Program-made: the position numbers and the translations under genes
Origin: Taeniopygia guttata
Lineage: Eukaryota; Chordata; Aves; Passeriformes; Estrildidae
Assembly (NCBI RefSeq): GCF_048771995.1
Contig: NC_133063.1
Location: 67,098,014-67,162,013, forward strand
Direction: 5' to 3'
Length of the DNA: 64,000 nt
In this document: piece after piece, positions 1 to 9,882 of the stretch
How the letters are laid out: each line of letters opens with the position of its first letter
Numbering within the stretch: the first letter of the stretch is position 1
Notes under the pieces: generated by a model
What the model was told of the DNA's origin: nothing
The model's database searches: none
What the model saw: the letters and a program-made list of their open reading frames with translations, nothing else

Positions 1-2480
1 ACCAAAACAACACAGAAAGATCTACAATAGTGCAGTGTTGGCACATTGCAAAACACTCAAGTACCTCTGGTTTGAGAGCAAAATCTGGGGAAGGGGAATA
101 GAATGAGAGTAATGCCTTATTTGAACTGATACGTGAAAAATAATGTTTATATTCTCTTAATATTTTATCAAAATAAGTAAGATCACCTATTGATCGATTA
201 TATATGTATATTTCCAATAATTTGTCTCTTCCCCTACATTTTCATGAAAGATTTTGCAGGGAACTGCTGTTTTGTGGCAAAAAAAGAATTCTACAGGACC
301 TCTAGAGTTCAGAAGAGATGAATTCTTGATGAAGTCTTAGTTTATTTTATTCTCTCCCTTAATAGGGTTTAAGCAGAGTAAGGCCAAATGGTTATCTAAT
401 GCATGTGGTTTTTGAAAAAGATAATGGAAGTTTTCATGATGTGTGTGCTGTGGCAGCTATGGTCCTGCTCTACATAAATCCAGAAGATGGCATGTTAAAT
501 GGCGAAAAACAAAAATAGCAAAGAATCACAGCCTTTTCTAACTGCCAGCTTTTGCCAGACCTCTGTGTGGGGCAAAGCTCTGTCAGCTGAGCACGGGGGT
601 GGGTGGCAGGTGCCTAGGGACAAAAGGCAATGTGACAAGTCAATGCTGCCTTGAACACCAGTGTTGACTCTTTCTGGCTAGGTTTGTGTTGCAGAGCAGC
701 AGAGAAACAAGAAGGGTACCCCAAGCAGTGGGCATTAACATGGAAGCTACAGCCAGTTTCATGGTGAGAAATTTAAAATACACACCTCTTTTTTTTGTGT
801 TTGATTGTTCATCAGTTTGTTTTAAAAGTCATGACCTTGGACTGCATTATTGTTCTGTATTTCTTTAGGTATACAGCTGACAGAGCATGAAGCTTTACCT
901 TAGAGCTAAGCTCTTGAGCAAACCCACTGAACTGTAAGTAAAGAGGACGCTGCAGCTATGCAAAACATGAAATTATTGGGTCATCTACTCTGGGCTGTTA
1001 AATAGCATGCCCTGTTCCCTAAGAAGGAAGCACAGTATCTTGCATATAGAGTGATGATTCATCTGCAAAAATAAGCAATTTAAAAAAAAAAAATCTGACA
1101 TGATATAACACAAACAGGAGAGCATTAATCTCATCCTAGGGTTTTATAAGAGTACAGCAGCTACTCTGCTAGAACATGTCCCATGGTGTTTGCTAAATAA
1201 CGTGTGTAGATATAATCAATTGCTCATTAGAGATGCCACACACGACACAGATACAACCATGCCACTGCTGATTTACCCTTGACCCTGTGCTGTTATCACG
1301 TAAGGAATGAAGTATAAAACCACAAGAGCTAGGGAGTAATTTTGCCTGTTCCCCATGGGAATACTTCTTCATCACTTTGCAATTATTGTTCAGGAAGGCA
1401 CAAGCCTGCTACATCTCAAAATTAGGATATTTGTACCTTTGGAGATGTCAGGAGTACACTGTGAGATCTTTCAAAGTAACCTCTGTCAGTGCCGGGAAAG
1501 GGTCTCCCACGAGCTCTCTGCTTTCAGGAAGCTGAGAGAAGCCTCTGCTCTACAACCTGCAACTCCTGCAGTTGCTGCAAGTCATCCTAGTCTGCAGGGC
1601 AACAAGTTTCTCTAAATCAGATGCTGTTTAAGATACTTCCTACACTCCTCACTCGCTCTGTGAAGCTTTTCATCATATTATCGCATCACATCAATCACAG
1701 GTGTGAGGCGAATAATTTCTGTCGGATGAATCAGTACCAGAAAATACACCATTGGAGAACAATGTGTATTTCAACTGCTAATCAGCATCAAGTCCACAGG
1801 AGTAAGTCTGATATAAACCTCTCCAACATGCAGTGCATGTGGTTACCGAGTTCTCTGCGCCTGCTGTTTCCCTTTCAGGCCCTCTCCCGCTGAGCAGCGC
1901 TGCTCAGCTAATGCAGGGATCCCATGGGATCCCACCTGGCTCTGCTGTATGCTTCTGTGACAGACACACTGATTCACACTGGGGATGGGGCAGCAACAGC
2001 GACGTTCAGCAAGTCCTGTTGACGTCTATTCAGCCTGACAGCTAAAGTGGAGCCAGTAATGATACTTGGAGCAGGCAGAGGTTATCTAGGTGCTGTATAC
2101 AAAGAGCATGCCCCAGTTCTTTGCAAATGACCCTTGGACTCCCCCTGCTCCTTCATGCAGTCAGAAGCCTGTCCCATTAGGTCACAGCGGAGAGAAGAGA
2201 CGGGGGTGCATGTCAGTGCACTAGGCAGCGCCTACCCCCAAGCCGCAGTCCCCCCAGATGTGAGACCAGGGGTGTGAGAGCTGCTCTGAGAGCGGGGATG
2301 GGTGCCCTGTTCTTCGGCGATTTCACTGGGGTTTTCACTGGGTCTTTCACGAGTATTTTGTTCTTGAATAACTCTCGGTTGTGAGATAGCGCAGGATAAA
2401 CTTCAACGATAATCTTCAACGGCGTCTTGAGTATTCGAAGTTTCGGCTCCCCGGGCTGAAATGCCGGTTGTCTCACAACG
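1..2480. other. Intergenic DNA, no gene recognised
   Basis: AT-rich to mixed unique sequence. Only short open frames are present, without codon-like composition, and I see no splice-consistent homology to a known protein. No repeat family is recognisable. GC content rises from about 2.2 kb toward the adjoining island. Confidence 0.6.
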
Positions 2481-2990
2481 CGGGGCCGCTCACAAACTGC
2501 CAGCTGTGCCCCCCTGACACCCGTCGGGTCAGTGGGGGAACACATTTCCTTAAACCCGCACAGTTTTAACTTGGGCGGGTGAGCAGAGGAGGGGACCGGG
2601 GCGCCTTCGGAGCCGCCGCGCCGGCGGCATCTCCGCGCTGGCGGCATCTCCGCAGCCGCGGCTGCGCCCCGGCGGCCCCGGCGCCCTCTGGCGCTGCTGG
2701 CGCGGCGGGACAGCCGGGCAAACACCGCTCCTGCCCGGGGACAGCCGGGCAAACACCGCTCCTGCTCGGGGACAGCCGGGCAAACACCGCTCCTGCCCGG
2801 GGACAGCCGGGCAAACACCGCTCCTGCCCGGGGACAGCCGGGCAAACACCGCTCCTGCTCGGGGACAGCCGGGCAAACACCGCTCCTGCCCGGGGACAGC
2901 CGGGCAAACACCGCTCCTGCCCGGGGACAGCCGGGCAAACACCGCTCCTGCCCGGGGACAGCCGGGCAAACACCGCTCCTGCCCGGGTGA
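2480..2990. promoter_or_regulatory. GC- and CpG-rich island, left part
   Basis: Dense CpG and high GC contrast sharply with the AT-rich flanks. The motif GGCGGCATCTCCGC is directly repeated at about 2622 and 2640. The right half is a 31-bp minisatellite. Such islands usually mark promoters, but no gene can be assigned. TMEM174 lies 4.5 kb to the right and points toward this island, so this is not its promoter. Confidence 0.5.
2706..2987. repeat. 31-bp GC-rich minisatellite, nine units
   Basis: Nine near-identical 31-bp units, each containing ACAGCCGGGCAAACACCGCT. Starts of this core fall every 31 bases from 2709 to 2957. Units 2 and 5 carry CTGCTCG where the others have CTGCCCG. That C-T-C / C-T-C pattern suggests a 93-bp (three-unit) duplication step. 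Because 31 is not a multiple of three, the array is open in several frames on both strands, which makes spurious long ORFs. Confidence 0.95.
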
Positions 2991-3492
2991 TAGTAAAAGG
3001 GTTTTACAATCATGAGATTTAGGGTTAACAAAAAACAAACAAACAAAACAAACAAAAAAAACCCAAAAACAAAAACAAACAAACAAACAAAAAACCAACC
3101 AAAACCAAACCAAAACAAAACCAACAACAACAAAAAAACAACTTAGTGGGTTTTGGACAGGTAAATACCTTTAGCACAGGGAGAAATAGTACTATGTAGC
3201 TAGTACATGATAATTGATATAACTGTTAGATGTGACGACTCTTTAGTAATTAAATTGAAACTGTGGTCATGGACCTAAGAAAGATCACTATAAACTCATG
3301 TCAATGTATACAATAGAACAATGTAAGTTTAATAATTAATGTGTAAGTTATACAAAGATAGGGTATAAAATACGTTCAGCTCCAAACCTATGGCGGAGTC
3401 AGATCTGAGTTTGTACTCCGACTCCCAGAGCTCTTAATAAAAGCACTTGCATATAATCATATCCCGTGATTATGTGTTTCCGAACGCTAACA
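2988..3492 (+). mobile_element. Solo LTR fossil inserted in the minisatellite
   Basis: A 505-bp block starting TGATAGT and ending GCTAACA. It is flanked by the 4-bp direct repeat CGGG (2984-2987 and 3493-3496), and the minisatellite resumes exactly after the second copy. Inside are an A-rich stretch (about 3026-3143), a TATA box (GGTATAAAATAC near 3361) and a polyadenylation signal (AATAAA near 3437), in the order expected for U3-R-U5 on the plus strand. No internal retroviral region is present, so it is a solo LTR. The 4-bp target duplication fits gammaretrovirus-like (ERV1) elements, but the family is not certain. The perfect duplication suggests a fairly young insertion. Confidence 0.82.
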
Positions 3493-3527
3493 CGGGGACA
3501 GCCGGGCAAACACCGCTCCTGCCCGGG
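3493..3527. repeat. Orphan tenth minisatellite unit
   Basis: One copy of the same 31-bp unit found at 2706-2987, now separated from the array by the solo LTR. It is the continuation of the array beyond the insertion site. Confidence 0.9.
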
Positions 3528-3935
3528 GGGAGCCCCTCGGCCGCGGTCCAGCCGGGCACGGCCCCCAGGGAGCGGGGCTCGGGCTCCATGCGGGATGGAG
3601 GCTGCAGCATCCTCCCCGCGGGCAGCGGCCGCCGTGCTGAGGGCCTGCCGTGTGCGTCACCAGGGCTCTCTGGAGAGGAACGAGCCCTACTTACAGGTTT
3701 ATTTTTTTTCCCCGAGACCCAGATTTCCTAAATCCCGATTCAGTTTAAAAATAGCTCTTCGAAGGATTTCAGCGCCCTCGCCCGTGCGTGGTCTGTGCTG
3801 GGCAGCATCCCTCGCGGAACGGCAGCAGCTGGTGAGATTCGGCTGCTGGGGTAAAGTGATGCTAAAGCACAGCGCACCAAACACCTCCTGGCTGACCTCC
3901 GTACCGGCCGCAGGTACGACAGCACCGGTGTGAAA
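3528..3935. promoter_or_regulatory. GC-rich island, right part
   Basis: CpG-rich sequence continues after the minisatellite to about 3.66 kb and then fades. On the plus strand there is an ATG in fair context (GGGATGG, about 3594) and possible splice donors (CCGCAG|GTACGA near 3912, CTG|GTGAGA near 3830). Together these could be a promoter and first exon of an unknown plus-strand transcript, but I find no protein homology. Confidence 0.3.
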
Positions 3936-6384
3936 AAGCAGACTTCGAATTTAATCTGAGAAGTAATTCGCACGCTGCACCATACGGCATTCAATGTATG
4001 GAAACAGGTCCTTGATCTTAGAAAAGCTCTGTGCAGTGTTGTTACTGAAATGAATACATCATGCTCAGTTTCATATCAATAGGCATGTCTCTAGTGATTT
4101 CATATGTTAACTAGTTTATGATCAAAATCTTATAAGTAGAGTTATATTAGGAAAAATCCCAAGAACCCACACAGGGTTACATAGCTGAAAATGCATACAA
4201 CATTCTATCACTAGGACTAGAATGCAAGACATCTTAAACTATTAAATCCCCAATATTCTGCAGGTCTGCAATGTGGGAGAAGGCAATTTTGCTTAAAGAG
4301 CACCACCTTAAATTAAAAATGGATTGAGTAAAATCTCGAATACAGTCTTCCAGGTGCTTTATGAAGTTACAACAGTATAATCTAGAAGGGCTGTGACAGT
4401 TCACCTTGGTTGAAGGCCAAGAAAGTTTGTTCTTTCACTCATCATAGGGTAGAAAGAATTCTAAATGCTAAGAAGTGAGTTCATCTGATAGTTATATATC
4501 ACAGTAAAAACAAGCATACAAACAAGACCACCAAAATCAAAACAAACACACATAGAACAACCCCCAAACCCTGAAGTTAAAAAGACTTAAAACAGAAAAA
4601 AAAGGATGAAAGTAGAAGGTGGAAGGAAGAGAAGGAAGAAAAAGCCTTTATAGAACACATCTCTGTTCTTAAAATCGATGATCAGCACTCAGTACAGTAA
4701 GGAAATGTCACCACCCTGGAGTTTCTCAAAAGACTCCCACGGAATTCAGCCAGAATTCATGTGATGGGTCAAAGTAATTTCAATATAGCTATTTAAACTT
4801 AATATTAAATCTTCTTTTTAAAGAGAAACCCAGGAATCTTCAAATTATTTACAATGAATATAGTGCAGCTAGAAGTAAACTTCAAAATCAATATGGAGTC
4901 CACAGTGCACCCTTCTGAGTTTTCTTCCATTTACTCTTCAGTATTATTTGATGTAAGAAAATTAAATATATTATTACTTCATGAAACTTATGCCAGTGGA
5001 GCGGGGGCGGGGGGGTGGGCAGGAGGGAGCAGGGAAGAGCAGCAGGAAAAAAAATCTGTGGTGTCTGACTGAAGGAATTTATTTTTTTGTGGTGGGGGAG
5101 GGTGACTGGGCAGAAATTGGATCCATCAAGCCTGACCTCTGTGCTACTGCAGTGCTTGATGGATTCAGCACAACTATGTGTAAGTTCAGGGCTCTACATG
5201 TGGAACTAACTGGGGATTTGGGACCATCCAGTTTCCTGCCATAGAGGGAGGATGAATTCACCCCTGTAAATTTCAGAAAAGGAGCAAGACACTTCCATAA
5301 CAGAAACTTGCATTTATTTTTAGATCGTCTGTTCTCACTCAGTCTCATAGAGATCATGCTGAACACAGCATACCTCCCTTTCTCCAGCTACACGTGCCTC
5401 CTCTTCTCCAAATACATGTGCCTCCCCTTCTCCAACTACTTGCTAACACCAGGCCACCACTGCTAAAAACCAGTGTGTTCCATATTTCTCTAATGAGAAA
5501 AACCCCACACAAAGTTTGCAGTCACTTTTCAGTAGCTGCTGCTGCAGTTGCTAATCCAGCTTTGAGACTGTTTAAGTGTCGTGTCCCAAATATGACCTCT
5601 GGCAGTGTTTTGTCCGTCACTGTGGAGCACAGTGGTTGTTTTGTGCACATCCCCCCCTCAATGGTTTATTTCTTGGCAGCGTCTAAGTGTACAGGACAGG
5701 GAGGTGTGCACCCGCAGGTCGATACAGCTGGACAATGTAGACAATGTTCTGAATGCACATCTCCATCCAGAGCCATGGCTCCTGATGCTACAGCAGCTGC
5801 ACAGAAACTCCAAGACTTCCAGATGTCAGGTACATCAGATTAGTGTGCAACTGTCTGTGCTCAAATTCCAAGTTTCTCCAGCTCTGAGGAATGAGATCAA
5901 TCACAGGTGGATGAAATCTGGCAAGAGCCAGGACAGCAGCATCGACAAGTAAGAGAAAGTTGATGCATTCCATAATGGATGCCTGCTTTTAGCTGTGCTG
6001 TGCCAGGCCAGGAGACTGACCCACAGGCACACCAGAAATGCACCACTTGGTTACTTTGGACAGAGACCATTGCCCTCCAGGGTGTTTTGTGTGGTGTCCA
6101 CCCCAGCAGATGAGAACTGAGATCAGCTTTTGCCTTGAGGGAGATCAGCAAACCTAATGGGATCATCATAGGGAAATACTGGCTTTTTGCACTTCTAGGC
6201 ACATTCAAAAGCAGACCTAAAATATATATTGAAAAACAAAATAAAAATGTAGGGACTTGAAGCATTGTCATTGCTCTGGGGTTTAAAAAGCTCCTGAGCA
6301 AAGCCTCTTAGATCTTCATTCTGGATTGAAAAATTTCGGAGCTGATACACTTTCTCTTTTGTTAAATACAGCTGTAAATATATT
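3936..6384. other. Intergenic DNA, no gene recognised
   Basis: Mostly AT-rich unique sequence. The only local structure noted is an imperfect tandem of about 24 bp around 5376-5445, with TTCTCC and CATGTGCCTCC-like blocks repeating two to three times. No coding homology. Confidence 0.55.
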
Positions 6385-6527
6385 TCACAGAATCACAAAA
6401 TATTGTTAATTGGAAGGGACCTACAAGGATCATCAAATCCAAATCTTAAGTGAATGGCTCATATGGGGATCAAACCCAAAGTCTTGGCATTCAGCAACAC
6501 CATTCTCTAATCAAATGAGTTTATCTC
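6385..6527 (-). mobile_element. SINE, tRNA-Ile head with CR1-like tail (TguSINE1 type)
   Basis: Read on the minus strand, the right end (about 6455-6527) follows the tRNA-Ile body: a CTCATTTGATTAGAGAATGG-like 5' half and a B box GGTTTGATCCC. The left end (6385-6440) is the avian CR1 3' end: its plus-strand reading is ACAGAATCACAAAATATTG followed by TTGGAAGGGACC. That fusion is the known architecture of the passerine SINE. Its divergence from tRNA-Ile shows it is a retroposon and not a working tRNA gene. Confidence 0.75.
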
Positions 6528-7528
6528 AAATTTCTGTGAATTCCATGCATGGAAGCAAGCTGAACTTGAGCAAGAAAGTCTACTACAGCCCACAGTTGCC
6601 TAGATACTGGGGCAACCTGCAGCCTGGGCTGTGTGCCTAAGACCCAAATTCAAATAAGAAGGGACCTCAGAGGTGTTTCACCACAGTGTGGGGTGCAGCA
6701 GCTGTGATTGTCAAAGTCCTTAATGGTGGCAGGATCCCATATCTCTGTCGAGGCTTCACAAAGATGCCATTTTCTTTAGTGACATTAACTTCACAGTTAT
6801 TAGGACTCCCGGTGGGAGACCATGCTTTTCTTCCCATCAGACAAGGGAACTGAATTTGATGCATGCAGGATATCTTAGAGATCTATGTGAAAGTTGTCAA
6901 AAATCACTGTTTGTTTTCTCTGTTCTGAGATGCTGTGGTTCAAGCAGGATGCTTCAAAAAAAATGCCTACAGGAATGGGTTGTGCAACAGGACTGGTTGT
7001 GCAGGTAAAGCAAGCTGAGAAAGTCTAATCTGTAGACTGGACTTACTAATGAGTAAGTTCTTCTAAAGATTCAGACAAAATGGATCAGACACTTGAGCAC
7101 TTTTGAACTTTCCCAAGCAATCAATAATGAAAATACCTCAAGAAAAAATAAAATATTTTCTAAGGATGCTGAATGTCCAGGAGCAATCATGATCGTCCAC
7201 ATCACAGCTCACCCTGGTTTCAGCAAGTCTGATAATCAAGCTTCTTGTTGGGAATCCTAATATGGATTTAGATCCTTGAGTTTAACAGCTTTGCTATTAA
7301 TAGTTTAGCCATTGAATAATTAATAGCTCTGCTATTAAGCTGCCTTGCAAAGAGCTAATGAATTTTAACAGAGAAAAAGGAAGGGGGCAGTTAAATATCT
7401 TCAGTGATCCTGTGTATGAATATCAAGAACTTGCCCACACTGTCTTATCACACAAGTGTTTAAAGAAAAGATTTTTTGGGATTCTTGCTAGCATCTCTTA
7501 GGATTGTTATCTGTTGTCCATGATGATC
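6528..7528 (-). other. Downstream flank and probable 3' UTR of TMEM174
   Basis: Sequence following the TMEM174 stop codon in transcript direction. No AATAAA or ATTAAA is visible on the minus strand in this kilobase, so the polyadenylation site is unresolved and may use a variant signal. No other gene is seen. Confidence 0.4.
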
Positions 7529-7631
7529 TTATGAAGAAAAAGGGTATATTTCCTCATAACGTGGAGGTGACAAGTTATTACGGGCATAGTCTTCCAGCAG
7601 TCCTTCTGGTTCATCAGAACTGTCTTCTGAC
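7529..7631 (-). CDS. TMEM174: TMEM174 coding exon 2 (last)
   Basis: 103 nt: one base completing Arg210, 33 codons and a TAA stop. The acceptor reads TTTTCAG|G on the minus strand. The product begins SEDSSDEPEG, acidic like the human tail, and ends SPPRYEEIYPFSS, aligning with the human SPPPYEEIY end. Confidence 0.93.
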
Positions 7632-9882
7632 CTGAAAAGAGGAAGAGGAGCAGATACAAAAAGAATTTACCAAACACAGAGCATTCATGTAACTTCAGTG
7701 TTTCACCCTCTCAGCCTTATCTGGTAAAAGTACTCTCCAGCTTCTTGAGAAAATGCTATGAGATTAAGTTTTACTGAGATTCAGCTGTTTGCTGTTTTTT
7801 CATGAAGTTTAGAAGTGTCAGAAGGTGACTTTTGTCTTCACCCTGCCTATGCCTGTCATCCGTATTGCTGAGGACAATGGGTCAGCAGTTTTTCGAAAAG
7901 ACTTTGATAAATGAACTAACAGTGACTTGTGTTGTAGAAAGGCTATAATTATGAGTAATCCCTATAATTAGAATATTTTTCCTGGGAGGAAAGAACTATA
8001 TAAAATTATTTTGTGTACAATTTGAGTAGCTCCATACTGCTGTGCAACGTGAGTGATATTGTTTATGCCTCAAAACTAGGAAAAGAGGAAGAGCTGTAAA
8101 GTAGTTACAGTGGGAGAGCAGCATGTTGTGACCAGGTGTATTCAGGAGAGCATCTGGTACCAGACTGATTCTTGAATTGTTGCAGAAATGCTGTTTGTGT
8201 GCTGACTCATATGTTGTGATTGTGTTTGAGTCAAAGTCTCTGGCTCTACATGATGCCTTTTCCTAGTCTTAAAAAATTGAGAGCCAGACACGGTTAAGGG
8301 ATAAAGGGGTTTTACCTCAGTATTTAATAAGGATCCTTATGGTGGAATGTGCCACAATGCACCCCCATGATAGATGGTATATACAATTTATAGACCTCAC
8401 AAATTAGCATATCTAGCAGGGGTGCCCCAATGGGAGGCCTGGATGGATGGCATGATATTCCCTCATCTGTGGAATTCCCCCCTGGATGGGCTGAATCTCT
8501 AGTTTACAGGATATGTTATAGAGAGGACCTTGGTTTCCCAAGACAATGTAGGGTTTTCCAGCCTTCTACCATGAGGCCTTTATGATGTTTGGTCTCCTGG
8601 CCTAACAGAATACCAGAACTATGCTGAGTTATCAGACTTGAAGAATTACAAGCATGCATGCTAAGAATACTGAGACTATAAAAAAGTTATATAAAAGGTG
8701 TATTAAAAAAAAAGACAAAAAATCATCTTGGGTATTGTACACATAAAGGATGGTGAAAAATTACTCCTCCCCAGTACATCAGAGGTTCATACTCTGGGAA
8801 ATACTTGACTTAATATCTTCTTACTAATTTCCTCCTTATTTTCAATGGCTGTTAATGTTAAACTTAACACCTCTATGTACTTTTGATTATTTACTTCTAG
8901 AGTAACCTCCACATTTTTGAATGTAGTGGTTGCTTGTAACTGCTCCAGTGCTTCTCCCTAGAAGTGCCTTTGGAGAATTGAGCATATACAAAGACTTGTG
9001 AATACCCCATTGTTTCCCCAATTTATACTTCACTGAAAACCAAAAGGCATTTATAAGTGAATTTAAATTGTATAAAAACACTTTCCAGGAAAAGTATGTT
9101 TTCTCACTCAAGAAAAATTCTTAACAAAGACAAAAAAATGTCTGAGAAGGATAATACCCTGGACTAGCCATAGTTTCTTATGAAACCAAACACAGTATTT
9201 AAAATATTCAGAAGCCTGTGTCCAAACACACTAAGGCATTTCAGAAGATGTACCTCTGATTCCTGGAATTCTCTGCAGGACAGTAGTTCTCATCTCCTGC
9301 AAAAGCCAGGTTATCCAGGGTGTAGGCAGGGCAGAAGTGAGGAGAACCCGAGGTGAGAAGCGGCGAGGCGCTGGCGGGAGCAGCACCGCAGCAGCTGAGC
9401 CCTGGATGAAGGTAGCCTGGACTCAGAGCAGCACCTTCCTGGGATGGGTACGGCGGAGGGATGTACTGCACCACCGTGGCACCGTGGAAAGTTATAGGCT
9501 GGTTAATGCCGGTGAAGACAAAGGACTGTCCACTTGCAGCCTGGTCAAGTTCCGATGTATATTCCTCTCTTTCTTTACAGGGTTTGCATGTAAGCATGTT
9601 AAATTTACAAACAGCAATCAGAACAAAAGTCACCCCAACAGACAGCAGAATAGGCCCTAGTAACTGAGTCCACTCCAGGTGAGTAATGCCATCATATTTT
9701 ATCCATCCCATCACGGTGAAAGTGATCCCCACCAGTCCCAAAAACACACCTGAAAAGAGCAGAGTGGTGCCAGCTTTATCCCCGTCTGACACCAGGGCAT
9801 CAGACCTGCTTGGCTGACAAGGAGTGACAGAAAAGACATTCAAGGAGAAATCTTCTACATTGTTGTTGTTGTTTTGCTCCAT
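7529..9882 (-). CDS. TMEM174: TMEM174, complete two-exon gene
   Basis: Encodes a 243-residue membrane protein, the same length I recall for human TMEM174. In mammals it is kidney-enriched and reported to work with the proximal-tubule phosphate transporter NPT2A. Two hydrophobic segments are visible, residues about 39-61 and 74-92. The block ITFHGATVVQYIPPPY is as in human. The C-terminal tail ends SPPRYEEIY, giving a PPxY motif at 232-235 that could bind WW-domain proteins. The single intron (7632-9253) has GT-AG ends, and joining at phase 2 makes an Arg codon. The N-terminus has five Asn in a row (residues 4-8) from an AAC repeat. The ATG at 9880-9882 matches the family's MEQ start. The neighbour upstream is TMEM171, same strand. 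Confidence 0.95.
8278..8607 (-). mobile_element. Solo LTR fossil in the TMEM174 intron
   Basis: On the minus strand it begins TGTTAGGCCAGGAGACC and ends in TCTCA (TG...CA form), about 330 bp. A TATA-like run (CTATAAATTG, about 8385-8394) is followed by an ATTAAA signal near 8322 and a short U5-like end, the order expected of an LTR. No clear target-site duplication remains, so the ends are approximate and the insertion is probably old. It has the same orientation as the host gene. Family unassigned. Confidence 0.55.
9254..9882 (-). CDS. TMEM174: TMEM174 coding exon 1
   Basis: 629 nt encoding residues 1-209 plus two bases of codon 210. It includes both membrane segments and the ITFHGATVVQYIPPPY block. 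The donor is CAGAG|GTACAT. Reading on past this donor would give only three more residues and a stop, so the spliced form is preferred. Confidence 0.93.

Noticed and set aside
2706-2987. CRISPR-like array
   Set aside because: Units are contiguous with no variable spacers, in a vertebrate genome. It is a minisatellite.
2213-3133. Long open frames on both strands across the GC-rich minisatellite, up to about 300 codons
   Set aside because: They arise because the 31-bp unit lacks stops in several frames. The translation is a repeat of the unit with no homology, and it runs into LTR sequence.
6440-6527. Possible tRNA-Ile gene
   Set aside because: The tRNA-like part is diverged, fused to a CR1-like tail and matched by a second copy, so it is a SINE.
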